Assembly (NCBI GenBank): GCA_051646105.1
Contig: JBOFCO010000196.1
Location: 1 to 10,588, forward strand
DNA length: 10,588 nt
Source: JBOFCO01 sp051646105
Lineage (GTDB): Bacteria > Pseudomonadota > Alphaproteobacteria > Rhodobacterales > Rhodobacteraceae
Direction: 5' to 3'
Part shown: positions 5,933 to 10,588 of the stretch, in pieces
Numbering within the stretch: the stretch's first letter is position 1
Layout of the letters: each line of letters opens with the position of its first letter
The notes under the pieces: model-generated
What the model saw: only the letters and a program-made list of their open reading frames with translations
What the model was told of the DNA's origin: nothing
Database searches by the model: none
Made by a program: the position numbers and the translations under genes

Positions 5933-7318
5933 GTGACCCCCGCGCCCAATCTTGATGCCGTTCTTGCACGTATTGACACCGATCTGGCCGAGGCCATCGA
6001 CCGTCTGTTGACTCTTCTGCGCATTCCGTCGATTTCGACCGATCCGGCCTACAAGGCCGACTGCGCGGCGACGGCGGCGGCCATTGTTGACGATCTGCGT
6101 GCACTTGGCTTTGATGCCGCTGTCCGCCCTACCCCCGGTCATCCGATGGTCGTGGGCCGTCACAAAGGGCCGGGACCACATATCCTGTTCTACGGTCACT
6201 ATGACGTGCAGCCGGTCGATCCGCTGCACCTTTGGGTCCGCGATCCCTTCGACCCGGCTGTGGAGGATACGGCAAAAGGACAGGTGATCCGAGGGCGCGG
6301 ATCATCCGACGACAAGGGTCAGCTCATGACCTTTATCGAAGCCTGCCGGGCGTGGAAGGCCGTCCACGGCACCCTGCCCGGCAATCTGACAATCTTTCTG
6401 GAGGGGGAGGAGGAATCGGGTTCCCCTTCGCTGGTGCCGTTCATGCAGGAAAATGCGGATGAACTGCGTGGCGACATCGCCCTGATCTGCGACACAAGTC
6501 TTTATGACGGGCGCGTGCCCGCCATAACCACAATGCTGCGCGGTCTGGCCAAAGCCGAATTCACGGTTCATGCCGCCAGTCGCGACCTGCATTCCGGCAT
6601 GTATGGTGGATTGGCCGCCAATCCGCTGCATGTGCTTGCCCGCATCCTGGGCGGAATGCATGACGATCAGGGACGGGTCACCATTCCCGGCTTTTATGAC
6701 GGTGTGGGCGAATTGCCCGATGCGATCCGCGCACAATGGCAATCCCTGGCCTTTGACCATTCAGCCTTTCTGGGTGATGTCGGCCTGTCGGTTCCCGCCG
6801 GGGAAAAGGACAGGACGCCGCTGGAAATGATCTGGTCGCGCCCCACGGCAGAAATCAACGGGCTTTGGGGCGGATATAACGGTGACGGGTTCAAAACGGT
6901 CCTGCCTGCGGAAGCCCATGGCAAGGTCAGCTTCCGACTGGTCGGCGCGCAGGATCCTGATGCCGTCACAGCAGCTTTCCGCATCTGGTTGGAAAGCCAG
7001 TTGCCGGCAGATTGCCGGGTGGAGTGGCATGACGTGGCGGGCAGCCCGGCCAGCGTGATGGCCATTGACAACCCGGCCTTTGAATCCGCGCGGCAGGCGC
7101 TTTCGGATGAATGGGGATTGCCTGCCGCCTATGTCGGCGCCGGTGGATCGATCCCCATCGCGGGCTGGTTCAAGGATATTCTTGGCATGGATGCGATGCT
7201 GATCGGCTTTGCCAAAGACGACGACCAGATTCACAGCCCGAACGAGAAATATGATGTGGCAAGCTTCCACAAGGGCATCCGGTCATGGGCGCGGATACTG
7301 GCGCGGCTGGCAGGATAA
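5933..7318 (+). CDS. M20 family metallopeptidase, dipeptidase-like
   Basis: This 461-residue cytoplasmic enzyme belongs to the M20 two-metal (usually zinc) peptidases, a family that trims dipeptides or short peptides and related amides. The metal and catalytic signature is complete. H89 and D91 lie in FYGHYDVQP, the bridging aspartate D126 lies in GRGSSDDKGQ, and the general base and next metal ligand are E160/E161 in FLEGEEESGS. A further acidic ligand lies in ALICDTSLYDG, and the C-terminal histidine is in QIHSPNEKY. The lid or dimerisation domain starts near RDLHSGMYGG. It has no signal peptide. The start is GTG at 5933 with AGGA eight bases upstream. The length and the SSDDKGQ and DLHSGMYGG motifs fit the M20 dipeptidase (carnosinase-like) branch rather than DapE or ArgE, but the substrate cannot be read from sequence. 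A GNAT gene follows five bases after the stop. Confidence 0.95.
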   Translation: MTPAPNLDAVLARIDTDLAEAIDRLLTLLRIPSISTDPAYKADCAATAAAIVDDLRALGFDAAVRPTPGHPMVVGRHKGPGPHILFYGHYDVQPVDPLHLWVRDPFDPAVEDTAKGQVIRGRGSSDDKGQLMTFIEACRAWKAVHGTLPGNLTIFLEGEEESGSPSLVPFMQENADELRGDIALICDTSLYDGRVPAITTMLRGLAKAEFTVHAASRDLHSGMYGGLAANPLHVLARILGGMHDDQGRVTIPGFYDGVGELPDAIRAQWQSLAFDHSAFLGDVGLSVPAGEKDRTPLEMIWSRPTAEINGLWGGYNGDGFKTVLPAEAHGKVSFRLVGAQDPDAVTAAFRIWLESQLPADCRVEWHDVAGSPASVMAIDNPAFESARQALSDEWGLPAAYVGAGGSIPIAGWFKDILGMDAMLIGFAKDDDQIHSPNEKYDVASFHKGIRSWARILARLAG

Positions 7319-7323
7319 GGATC

Positions 7324-7767
7324 GTGAGTTGTCAAATCACCGCTGCCCGGCCGCAGGATGAGGCCGCATGGCGTGGGCTGTGGCAGAGTTATCTGGATTT
7401 CTACAATGTCAGCATTGATCCGGCGATAACAGCGGCGACCTGGGCACGCGCGCTGAATCCGGATGGGCCGCTGGTGCTGCGGCTTGCCTGGCGGGATGAA
7501 ATCGCAGCAGGCTTTGCGATCCACCACTGTCATACCTCGACATGGGTGGCGGGCAACGATTGCTATCTGGAAGATCTGTATGTCGCCGAAACGGCGCGCG
7601 GCTGTGGCCTTGGCCGCGCCCTGATCGATGATGCGATGGCCATGGCGCGGGCTGCGGGCTGTCATCGGTTCTACTGGCATACCGACAAAGGCAATTCCCG
7701 GGCGCGGGCGCTGTATGACAGCTACGTGCAAAGCGACGGCCATGTCCGCTATCGCGTGACGCTCTAG
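7324..7767 (+). CDS. GNAT family N-acetyltransferase
   Basis: This 147-residue protein has the Gcn5-related acetyltransferase fold, which transfers an acetyl group from acetyl-CoA to an amine. The acetyl-CoA pyrophosphate loop is R92-G-C-G-L-G97-R98, preceded by the beta strand YLEDLYVAE and followed by helix LIDDAMAMARAAG. The later HTDKGNSRARALYDSYV segment is the usual C-terminal motif, with the conserved asparagine and tyrosine. I place the start at GTG 7324 (MSCQITAARP) because that is where the family's first strand begins. An AGGA at 7312-7315, inside the end of the peptidase gene, supplies the ribosome-binding site; an earlier in-frame ATG at 7285 would overlap the peptidase by 34 bases. 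The tight spacing suggests translation coupled to the M20 gene. The acceptor substrate is unknown; a link to amino acid or peptide metabolism is only inferred from the neighbour. Confidence 0.92.
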   Translation: MSCQITAARPQDEAAWRGLWQSYLDFYNVSIDPAITAATWARALNPDGPLVLRLAWRDEIAAGFAIHHCHTSTWVAGNDCYLEDLYVAETARGCGLGRALIDDAMAMARAAGCHRFYWHTDKGNSRARALYDSYVQSDGHVRYRVTL

Positions 7768-7773
7768 CCGGGA

Positions 7774-8700
7774 TCAGAACAGGCCGAAGAACCGCTCCGG
7801 CAGACGGTAAAGCGACGTCACAGGTTGGCGGGCAAAGTGATAGTATTCCTCGTTCCGCGGACCCCAGCTTGCCTGCATGGCGGCGCGGACAGGAGAGAAA
7901 TCGAAATCCGCCGTCACAGGCAGCGTTTCGAACTCGCGGAAATGCTTTTCATCCTTGCGATGCGCGGCAAACCATTCGCGGCCAATCATTGCCTCGGCCG
8001 GATTGCTGACCCCTGTCGCAGCCGCCACGGCGTTCCGTTTTTCCATGGTCCGCGCGTACAGGGCGAAATCGCAGTATTTCAGATGAAACAGATAAAGATC
8101 ACCCGGCACCACCAGCAGGTTGCTGTCCGAATAGTGCCCGCCGCGTGACAGGCGCGCAGGGGCAGAAACCACGCAAGGTTTTGTATAGAGCGAGGCTATG
8201 CGTACATGCGACCGTGGCCCCAGCAGCATCGTGGGGCGCTCCTCATCACCGTTTTTCATAACCGGCGACGGCTCATCAGTGCGGCGATGCACCAGCTCCA
8301 GTCCGAAGGGCGTCACCACCGGGCCGCGCGGCATCCGCGCCAGACGTTGCAGCAGCGTTTCGCCGGAAGCGGGATCGACCACCACCAGTTCATCCACATC
8401 CCCAACGATGACATGGCGGAAATAATTGCGCAGGCCGTTTACCACGCTGTTCAGCAACCGCCACCGCGCCGCATCGAAATTGGGCAGCGGATCGCCGGGA
8501 ATGCCGATGATGTTGCAACCAGCCGCGATGCGGGAAATGTCTTCCCCCCGGCCATGGCTGACCACATACAGGTTTTCGCGCCCGAACAGGTCGCCGTAGT
8601 AGTCGACCCACTTCCGCAGGAAGAACGGATCATCGCGCACCATGGTGACACAGGCGGCAATTGTCTGCGACTTCGGCGGGTCGGACTGGCTTTGGGGCAT
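7774..8700 (-). CDS. glycosyltransferase family 2-like protein (Glyco_tranf_2_4 type)
   Basis: This 308-residue protein looks like the glycosyltransferases often found as single genes in Rhodobacteraceae. The N-terminal domain opens with TIAACVTMVRDDPFFLRKWVDYY (residues 13-35), typical of the Glyco_tranf_2_4 group, where the nucleotide-sugar site begins with an alanine/threonine-rich strand and 'RDE/RDD'. The metal-binding DxD motif is D101-V-D103 in HVIVGDVDELVVV. The C-terminal half (HLKYCDFALYARTMEKR, then the FARQP tail) is family-like, and no transmembrane segment is visible. I prefer the ATG at 8700 because the domain starts 12 residues later; a GTG at 8796 adds 32 residues with no domain match. 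Neither start has a strong ribosome-binding site. The acceptor (envelope polysaccharide, lipid or protein) is unknown, and no polysaccharide operon surrounds it. It converges with the GNAT gene, six bases apart. Confidence 0.82.
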   Translation of the reverse strand: MPQSQSDPPKSQTIAACVTMVRDDPFFLRKWVDYYGDLFGRENLYVVSHGRGEDISRIAAGCNIIGIPGDPLPNFDAARWRLLNSVVNGLRNYFRHVIVGDVDELVVVDPASGETLLQRLARMPRGPVVTPFGLELVHRRTDEPSPVMKNGDEERPTMLLGPRSHVRIASLYTKPCVVSAPARLSRGGHYSDSNLLVVPGDLYLFHLKYCDFALYARTMEKRNAVAAATGVSNPAEAMIGREWFAAHRKDEKHFREFETLPVTADFDFSPVRAAMQASWGPRNEEYYHFARQPVTSLYRLPERFFGLF

Positions 8701-8806
8701 CTGCTTGCTCGGCTTTTCCGGCAGGATAGGCGCTTGCCACGCAGCGTGCGAGGGGGCGAGGAAACACAAGGGACGGTCCTTGCGCGCGGGCCACACTGCC
8801 GCTTGC

Positions 8807-8831
8807 GGAACCTGTTGCGAACTTCGGCGTT
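8807..8831 (+). promoter_or_regulatory. EcfG-type general stress promoter ahead of the entericidin gene
   Basis: GGAAC at 8807-8811 and CGTT at 8828-8831, separated by 16 bases, exactly match the published EcfG consensus GGAAC-N16/17-CGTT of the alphaproteobacterial general stress response. Transcription would start near 8838, leaving a leader of about 27 bases that contains the GGAGA ribosome-binding site at 8854-8858. The fit of position and gene type adds weight, as enterobacterial entericidin B is a stationary-phase/RpoS gene. Whether this organism has EcfG/PhyR is not visible here; not all Rhodobacterales do. Confidence 0.6.
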
Positions 8832-8864
8832 GTCCGTGTCAGACTGTCCTAGCGGAGAAAACCG

Positions 8865-8993
8865 ATGACCCGGATCGCCCTGCTTCTTGCCACCGTCCTG
8901 TCGCTGTCCGCCTGCCAGACCATGCAGGGGCTTGGCAAGGATGTTCAGACCGCCGGTGAGGCGCTGGAGGAAGAGGCCGTCGAGGCACAGTGA
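8865..8993 (+). CDS. entericidin A/B family small lipoprotein
   Basis: This gene encodes only 42 residues. The protein starts MTRIALLLATVLSLSAC, a short lipoprotein signal with lipobox L14-S-A-C17. The mature part begins QTMQGLGKDVQTAGEALEEE, the hallmark of the entericidin EcnA/EcnB family (C-x-T-x-x-G-x-G-K-D-x-x-x-x-G). After lipidation on C17 it should sit in the envelope; residue 18 is Gln, not Asp, so outer-membrane sorting is expected. In enterobacteria EcnA/EcnB are a small antidote/toxin lipoprotein pair linked to stationary-phase lysis. Here there is one copy, and in alphaproteobacteria the role is not established. The ATG at 8865 has GGAGA six bases upstream. A match to the EcfG stress promoter precedes it. 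Its stop lies only 15 bases from the 3' end of a convergent tRNA gene, with no terminator between them. Confidence 0.9.
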   Translation: MTRIALLLATVLSLSACQTMQGLGKDVQTAGEALEEEAVEAQ

Positions 8994-9008
8994 AGTGTTG
9001 GCAGGAAA

Positions 9009-9084
9009 TGGTGGGTCGTGACGGGCTCGAACCGCCGACATTTTCGGTGTAAACGAAACGCTCTACCAACTGAGCTAACGACCC
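9009..9084 (-). tRNA. tRNA-Val (anticodon TAC)
   Basis: The 76-base minus-strand gene folds into a complete cloverleaf. The acceptor stem GGGTCGT pairs with ACGACCC, the D stem is GCTC/GAGC, the anticodon stem TTTCG/CGAAA has the loop TTTACAC, and the T arm has the loop TTCGAGC. The anticodon is TAC (bases 9051-9049), which reads valine GTA and, by wobble, GTG. The 3' CCA is encoded (9011-9009). It comes after a terminator that separates it from the other valine tRNA, so it needs its own promoter. Confidence 0.97.
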
Positions 9085-9094
9085 GGTGTGGATG

Positions 9095-9123
9095 CCTTTA
9101 CCTATGATGCCCCCGCGCAGCAA
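9095..9123 (-). promoter_or_regulatory. weak candidate promoter for tRNA-Val(TAC)
   Basis: On the minus strand TTGCTG (9123-9118) and TAAAGG (9100-9095) are separated by exactly 17 bases, and initiation would fall a few bases ahead of the mature tRNA. Each hexamer matches only three consensus bases. A promoter is needed in this 59-base space because the terminator at 9144-9173 lies upstream. Confidence 0.25.
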
Positions 9124-9143
9124 GGCCCGACGCATCCGGAAAG

Positions 9144-9173
9144 AAAAAATGCGCCGCTTGCGGGGCGCATTTT
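9144..9173 (-). terminator. intrinsic terminator after tRNA-Val(CAC)
   Basis: A perfect ten-base-pair hairpin (arms AAAATGCGCC at 9146-9155 and GGCGCATTTT at 9164-9173, loop of eight) is followed on the minus strand by a T run of six in total. It starts seven bases after the encoded CCA of tRNA-Val(CAC). The A/T ends are symmetrical, so it could also work from the plus strand, against transcription coming out of the entericidin gene. Confidence 0.8.
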
Positions 9174-9180
9174 CCTGTGA

Positions 9181-9255
9181 TGGTGGGCGATAACGGATTT
9201 GAACCGCTGACATCTTCGATGTGAACGAAGCGCTCTACCGCTGAGCTAATCGCCC
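9181..9255 (-). tRNA. tRNA-Val (anticodon CAC)
   Basis: The 75-base minus-strand gene gives a full cloverleaf: acceptor GGGCGAT/ATCGCCC, D stem GCTC/GAGC, anticodon stem CTTCG/CGAAG with loop TTCACAT, T arm AGCGG/CCGTT with loop TTCAAAT, and an encoded CCA at 9183-9181. The anticodon CAC (bases 9223-9221) reads valine GTG. It starts only 18 bases after the stop of the HU-like gene on the same strand, with no room for a full promoter in the gap. Transcription therefore has to come through, or from inside, the HU gene. Confidence 0.97.
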
Positions 9256-9273
9256 GTGGCGCGCTTCTTAGCG

Positions 9274-9684
9274 TCAGTGACCGGCATCCGCAAGGGCTTC
9301 GGTCTGCTCGGCGGCAGCGGCCTTTGCTGTCCCACGCCGCAGTTTCAGGACCATTACCTCTGCCCCGCCGCGATCCTTGGTCCGGGTCACATGCGCCTTG
9401 CCAAACGGCGGCAGGTTCAGCGCCCGCCCTTCGGCAAGGGCGTTTCCCATGGCAGCGAGTGTCGCCTCGACGATTTCGCGGACCTGCGGTTTCTTTGATC
9501 CTGTCGCGGCACTGACCTGTGCCACCAGTTCGCGCGCGCGCAAGGTGCCTGCCGACGGTGCTGCTGTCCCCCCTTCGTCTGGGGGCGAAGTGGTCTCGCT
9601 GGCCTTGCTTGACGTTCTGGCCGGCTTTTCTGTCGGTCGGGCCACTGCCTTGGCTGGCGTGGCGCGCTTTGCCTTGGTTGCCAT
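9274..9684 (-). CDS. HU/IHF-family DNA-binding protein with a basic, Ala/Pro/Thr-rich N-terminal extension
   Basis: This 136-residue protein is a bacterial histone-like nucleoid protein. The HU fold lies at about residues 48-118: LRARELVAQVSAATGSKKPQ and VREIVEATLAAMGNALAEG give the helical dimerisation part, and LNLPPFGKAHVTRTKD gives the first strands with the conserved F-G-K. The usual beta-arm signature RNPxTG is missing; the region reads RTKDRGGAEVMVLKLRRG, so the DNA-clamping arm is short or altered. Residues 1-47 form a Lys/Ala/Pro/Thr-rich, probably disordered tail (MATKAKRATPAKAVARPTEK), recalling eukaryotic H1-like tails, and may bind DNA without sequence preference. The ATG at 9684 follows GGGGATGAGAA. 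It is a divergent HU-like protein, not the main HU or IHF subunit. tRNA-Val(CAC) follows 18 bases downstream. A plausible sigma-70-type promoter with flanking repeats lies upstream. Confidence 0.88.
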   Translation of the reverse strand: MATKAKRATPAKAVARPTEKPARTSSKASETTSPPDEGGTAAPSAGTLRARELVAQVSAATGSKKPQVREIVEATLAAMGNALAEGRALNLPPFGKAHVTRTKDRGGAEVMVLKLRRGTAKAAAAEQTEALADAGH

Positions 9685-9720
9685 TTCTCATCCCCGCTTT
9701 GAACTGGCTACTTTGTTTCG

Positions 9721-9750
9721 AGTATCGCGCTGGCCCTTCGCAATCCGCAA
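9721..9750 (-). promoter_or_regulatory. candidate promoter of the HU-like gene, with an inverted repeat over the -35
   Basis: On the minus strand TTGCGG (9750-9745), an 18-base spacer and GATACT (9726-9721) form a fair sigma-70-type promoter, giving a leader of about 30 bases before the HU start. The -35 element lies in the centre of a perfect inverted repeat, CAATCC-GCAA-GGATTG at 9741-9756, which could be an operator. It probably also drives tRNA-Val(CAC). Confidence 0.4.
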
Positions 9751-9764
9751 GGATTGTTTCAAAA

Positions 9765-9789
9765 TTCAGCGATTAATGCGTTCAGCGAT
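9765..9789. repeat. two direct copies of a nine-base motif upstream of the HU-like gene
   Basis: TTCAGCGAT occurs at 9765-9773 and again at 9781-9789, a 16-base period, 15-40 bases upstream of the predicted HU -35 element. Spaced direct repeats at this place could be activator sites; a chance repeat is not excluded. Confidence 0.35.
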
Positions 9790-9830
9790 GCGCCATTGCT
9801 CCAAACAGGCGCAAGTCGTTTCGAATCGGA

Positions 9831-9859
9831 TTGGCCTTGTCTCCGACCTGCGGCATCAT
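9831..9859 (+). promoter_or_regulatory. weak candidate promoter of the 62-residue protein gene
   Basis: TTGGCC (9831-9836), a 17-base spacer and CATCAT (9854-9859) match four of six bases in each hexamer and would give a leader of about 40 bases. A direct repeat GGCATCATCCG (9852-9862 and 9885-9895) overlaps the -10 and the leader up to the ribosome-binding site. Confidence 0.3.
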
Positions 9860-9905
9860 CCGCTGGCTTGCATTGCGCCAGAATGGCATCATCCGGGGGA
9901 ATAAC

Positions 9906-10094
9906 ATGAAGTCCTTGCTTGTCACCGCATCCGCAGCCCTGCTGCTTTCCATCGGCTCCGTGCAAGCCGGCGGACTGGCAGAGCCGACCATGGATCCGGA
10001 CGTGATCGTGGAAGACACATCTTCGGGGTCCGACGCTTTCGTCGTGCCGCTGCTTCTGCTGCTGGTCATCGCCGCCGCAGTTTCGGCCGACTGA
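9906..10094 (+). CDS. 62-residue secreted or membrane microprotein of unknown function
   Basis: The start is the ATG at 9906, with a GGGGA ribosome-binding site five bases upstream; a longer in-frame reading from 9831 has no such site and would hide the signal peptide. Residues 1-21 form a clear Sec signal (MKSLLVTASAALLLSIGSVQA, with a VQA-GG cleavage site). The mature piece of about 41 residues has an acidic stretch (MDPDVIVEDTSS), then a hydrophobic helix at about 45-60 (FVVPLLLLLVIAAAVS), ending SAD. If both predictions hold, the mature product has a short acidic periplasmic head and a C-terminal membrane anchor. I do not know a function; similar small proteins seem common in Rhodobacteraceae from memory. 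It is monocistronic, with a promoter candidate upstream and a strong terminator shared with lon downstream, which supports a real gene. Confidence 0.8.
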   Translation: MKSLLVTASAALLLSIGSVQAGGLAEPTMDPDVIVEDTSSGSDAFVVPLLLLLVIAAAVSAD

Positions 10095-10119
10095 CTGGAA
10101 CGCCACTGCGTTCCTGAAG

Positions 10120-10154
10120 AAAAAGGGCGCGCATCACTGCGCGCCCTTTCTTTT
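10120..10154. terminator. bidirectional intrinsic terminator between the microprotein gene and lon
   Basis: A perfect eleven-base-pair, very GC-rich hairpin has arms AAAGGGCGCGC (10122-10132) and GCGCGCCCTTT (10139-10149) with a six-base loop. T-rich tails follow in both directions: TTTCTTTT on plus, and five T then CTT on minus. It lies 25 bases after the plus-strand stop and 15 bases after the lon stop, so it can end both convergent transcripts. Confidence 0.88.
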
Positions 10155-10169
10155 GTCTGACCGCCTTGA

Positions 10170-10588
10170 TCAATGCGCGGTCTGGCTGGGACCACCGTCG
10201 CCGGCCAGCTTGCGGGCGGCAGCGGCGGCTTCTTCGGCGGCTTCGTCCCATTCGATGGGTTCGGGCATCCGCACCAGCGCCAGCTTCAGCACCTCACGCA
10301 CATGACTGACGGGGATGATCTTCAGCCCCTTGGTCACGTTTTCCGGGATCTCCGTCAGATCCTTGGCGTTTTCTTCCGGGATCAATACCGTCTTGATACC
10401 GCCCCGCAAGGCCGCCAGCAGCTTTTCTTTCAACCCACCGATCGGCATCGCATTGCCACGCAACGAAACCTCGCCAGTCATGGCGATATCCTTGCGCACA
10501 GGAATGCCGGTCAGCACGGAAACGATGGATGTCACCATCGCCAGACCGGCCGAAGGTCCATCCTTGGGCGTCGCCCCGTCCGGCACGT
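10170..10588 (-). CDS. lon: ATP-dependent protease La (Lon), C-terminal part only
   Basis: This is the proteolytic end of Lon, the ATP-driven serine protease that removes misfolded and short-lived regulatory proteins in the cytoplasm. The 138 visible residues run off the right edge of the window; the AAA+ and N-terminal domains lie beyond it. The Ser-Lys catalytic dyad is present: the serine of TPKDGPSAG (visible residue 12) and, 43 residues on as in E. coli S679/K722, the second lysine of PIGGLKEK. The AMTGEVSLRG and IKTVLIPEEN blocks are also intact. The GTG near the edge is an internal valine in the usual HVPDGATPKDG, not a start. The tail after the protease fold (EWDEAAEEAAAAARK to GGPSQTAH) is acidic and alanine-rich, an extension beyond the E. 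coli C-terminus. The stop is TGA at 10172-10170. Confidence 0.97.
   Translation of the reverse strand, partial: VPDGATPKDGPSAGLAMVTSIVSVLTGIPVRKDIAMTGEVSLRGNAMPIGGLKEKLLAALRGGIKTVLIPEENAKDLTEIPENVTKGLKIIPVSHVREVLKLALVRMPEPIEWDEAAEEAAAAARKLAGDGGPSQTAH

Noticed and set aside
8701..8796. Extension of the glycosyltransferase to a GTG start at 8796
   Set aside because: The extra 32 residues match no part of the domain, there is no better ribosome-binding site, and it would put the start within a few bases of the divergent stress promoter. It remains possible.
8839..9213. A 124-codon minus-strand open frame across tRNA-Val(TAC) and the entericidin
   Set aside because: It contains the false tRNA translation SLAQLVERFVYTENVGG and lies antisense to the entericidin, whose lipobox and family motif are clear.
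9009..9255. tRNA genes as an integration (att) site of a mobile element
   Set aside because: No integrase, no duplicated tRNA 3' end and no change in gene content is seen on either side within the window.
9098..9691. A 197-codon minus-strand open frame running across the HU-like gene and tRNA-Val(CAC)
   Set aside because: Its C-terminal part (AISSAVERFVHIEDVSG) is the well-known false translation of a tRNA gene, and the rest is an out-of-frame reading of the HU-like gene.
1..10588. CRISPR array, insertion sequence or defence system
   Set aside because: No regularly spaced repeats, transposase, nuclease or toxin-antitoxin motif was seen on either strand; the one entericidin is a small envelope lipoprotein.

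Overview
The window is ordinary-looking chromosome from a GC-rich alphaproteobacterium, most likely of the Rhodobacter/Paracoccus group. The strongest pointer is HemA: over most of its length it reads like the 5-aminolevulinate synthases I remember from Rhodobacter sphaeroides and R. capsulatus. This is the C4-pathway enzyme, and its key residues keep the same numbering (Lys248, Asp214, His217, Arg21, Thr83). The FNR-type box ahead of hemA and the rodZ-like/ispG pair fit the same group. I cannot name a genus or species. I see no insertion sequence, phage gene, CRISPR array or island boundary.

Left part (1-3863). The 3' end of a LysR regulator (+) meets a minus-strand operon head to head. That operon reads rodZ-like gene, then ispG, then a small membrane-anchored protein whose start codon overlaps the ispG stop (ATGA). 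It joins cell-shape/envelope work with isoprenoid precursor synthesis.

Middle (3864-7767). hemA (-) makes 5-aminolevulinate for tetrapyrroles. It follows a same-strand gene for a secreted protein with two DUF4189-like repeats. The gap between them holds a strong hairpin and a perfect FNR-type palindrome (TTGAT-N4-ATCAA), which suggests oxygen control of hemA. On the other strand an M20 metallopeptidase and a GNAT acetyltransferase form a tight pair.

Right part (7768-10588). A family-2-like glycosyltransferase (-) is divergent from a 42-residue entericidin-type lipoprotein (+). The lipoprotein gene is preceded by a sequence identical to the published EcfG general-stress promoter consensus (GGAAC-N16-CGTT). 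Then come, all on the minus strand, an HU-like protein, tRNA-Val(CAC), a terminator and tRNA-Val(TAC). Last are a 62-residue secreted or membrane microprotein (+) and the 3' end of lon (-), which share a bidirectional terminator.

I did not find a clearly new multi-gene system. The best leads are the stress promoter ahead of the entericidin, the FNR box plus hairpin at hemA, the two-repeat secreted protein beside hemA, the HU-tRNA arrangement, and three small uncharacterised or poorly characterised proteins. All protein assignments rest on recognising motifs by eye; no database search was run.
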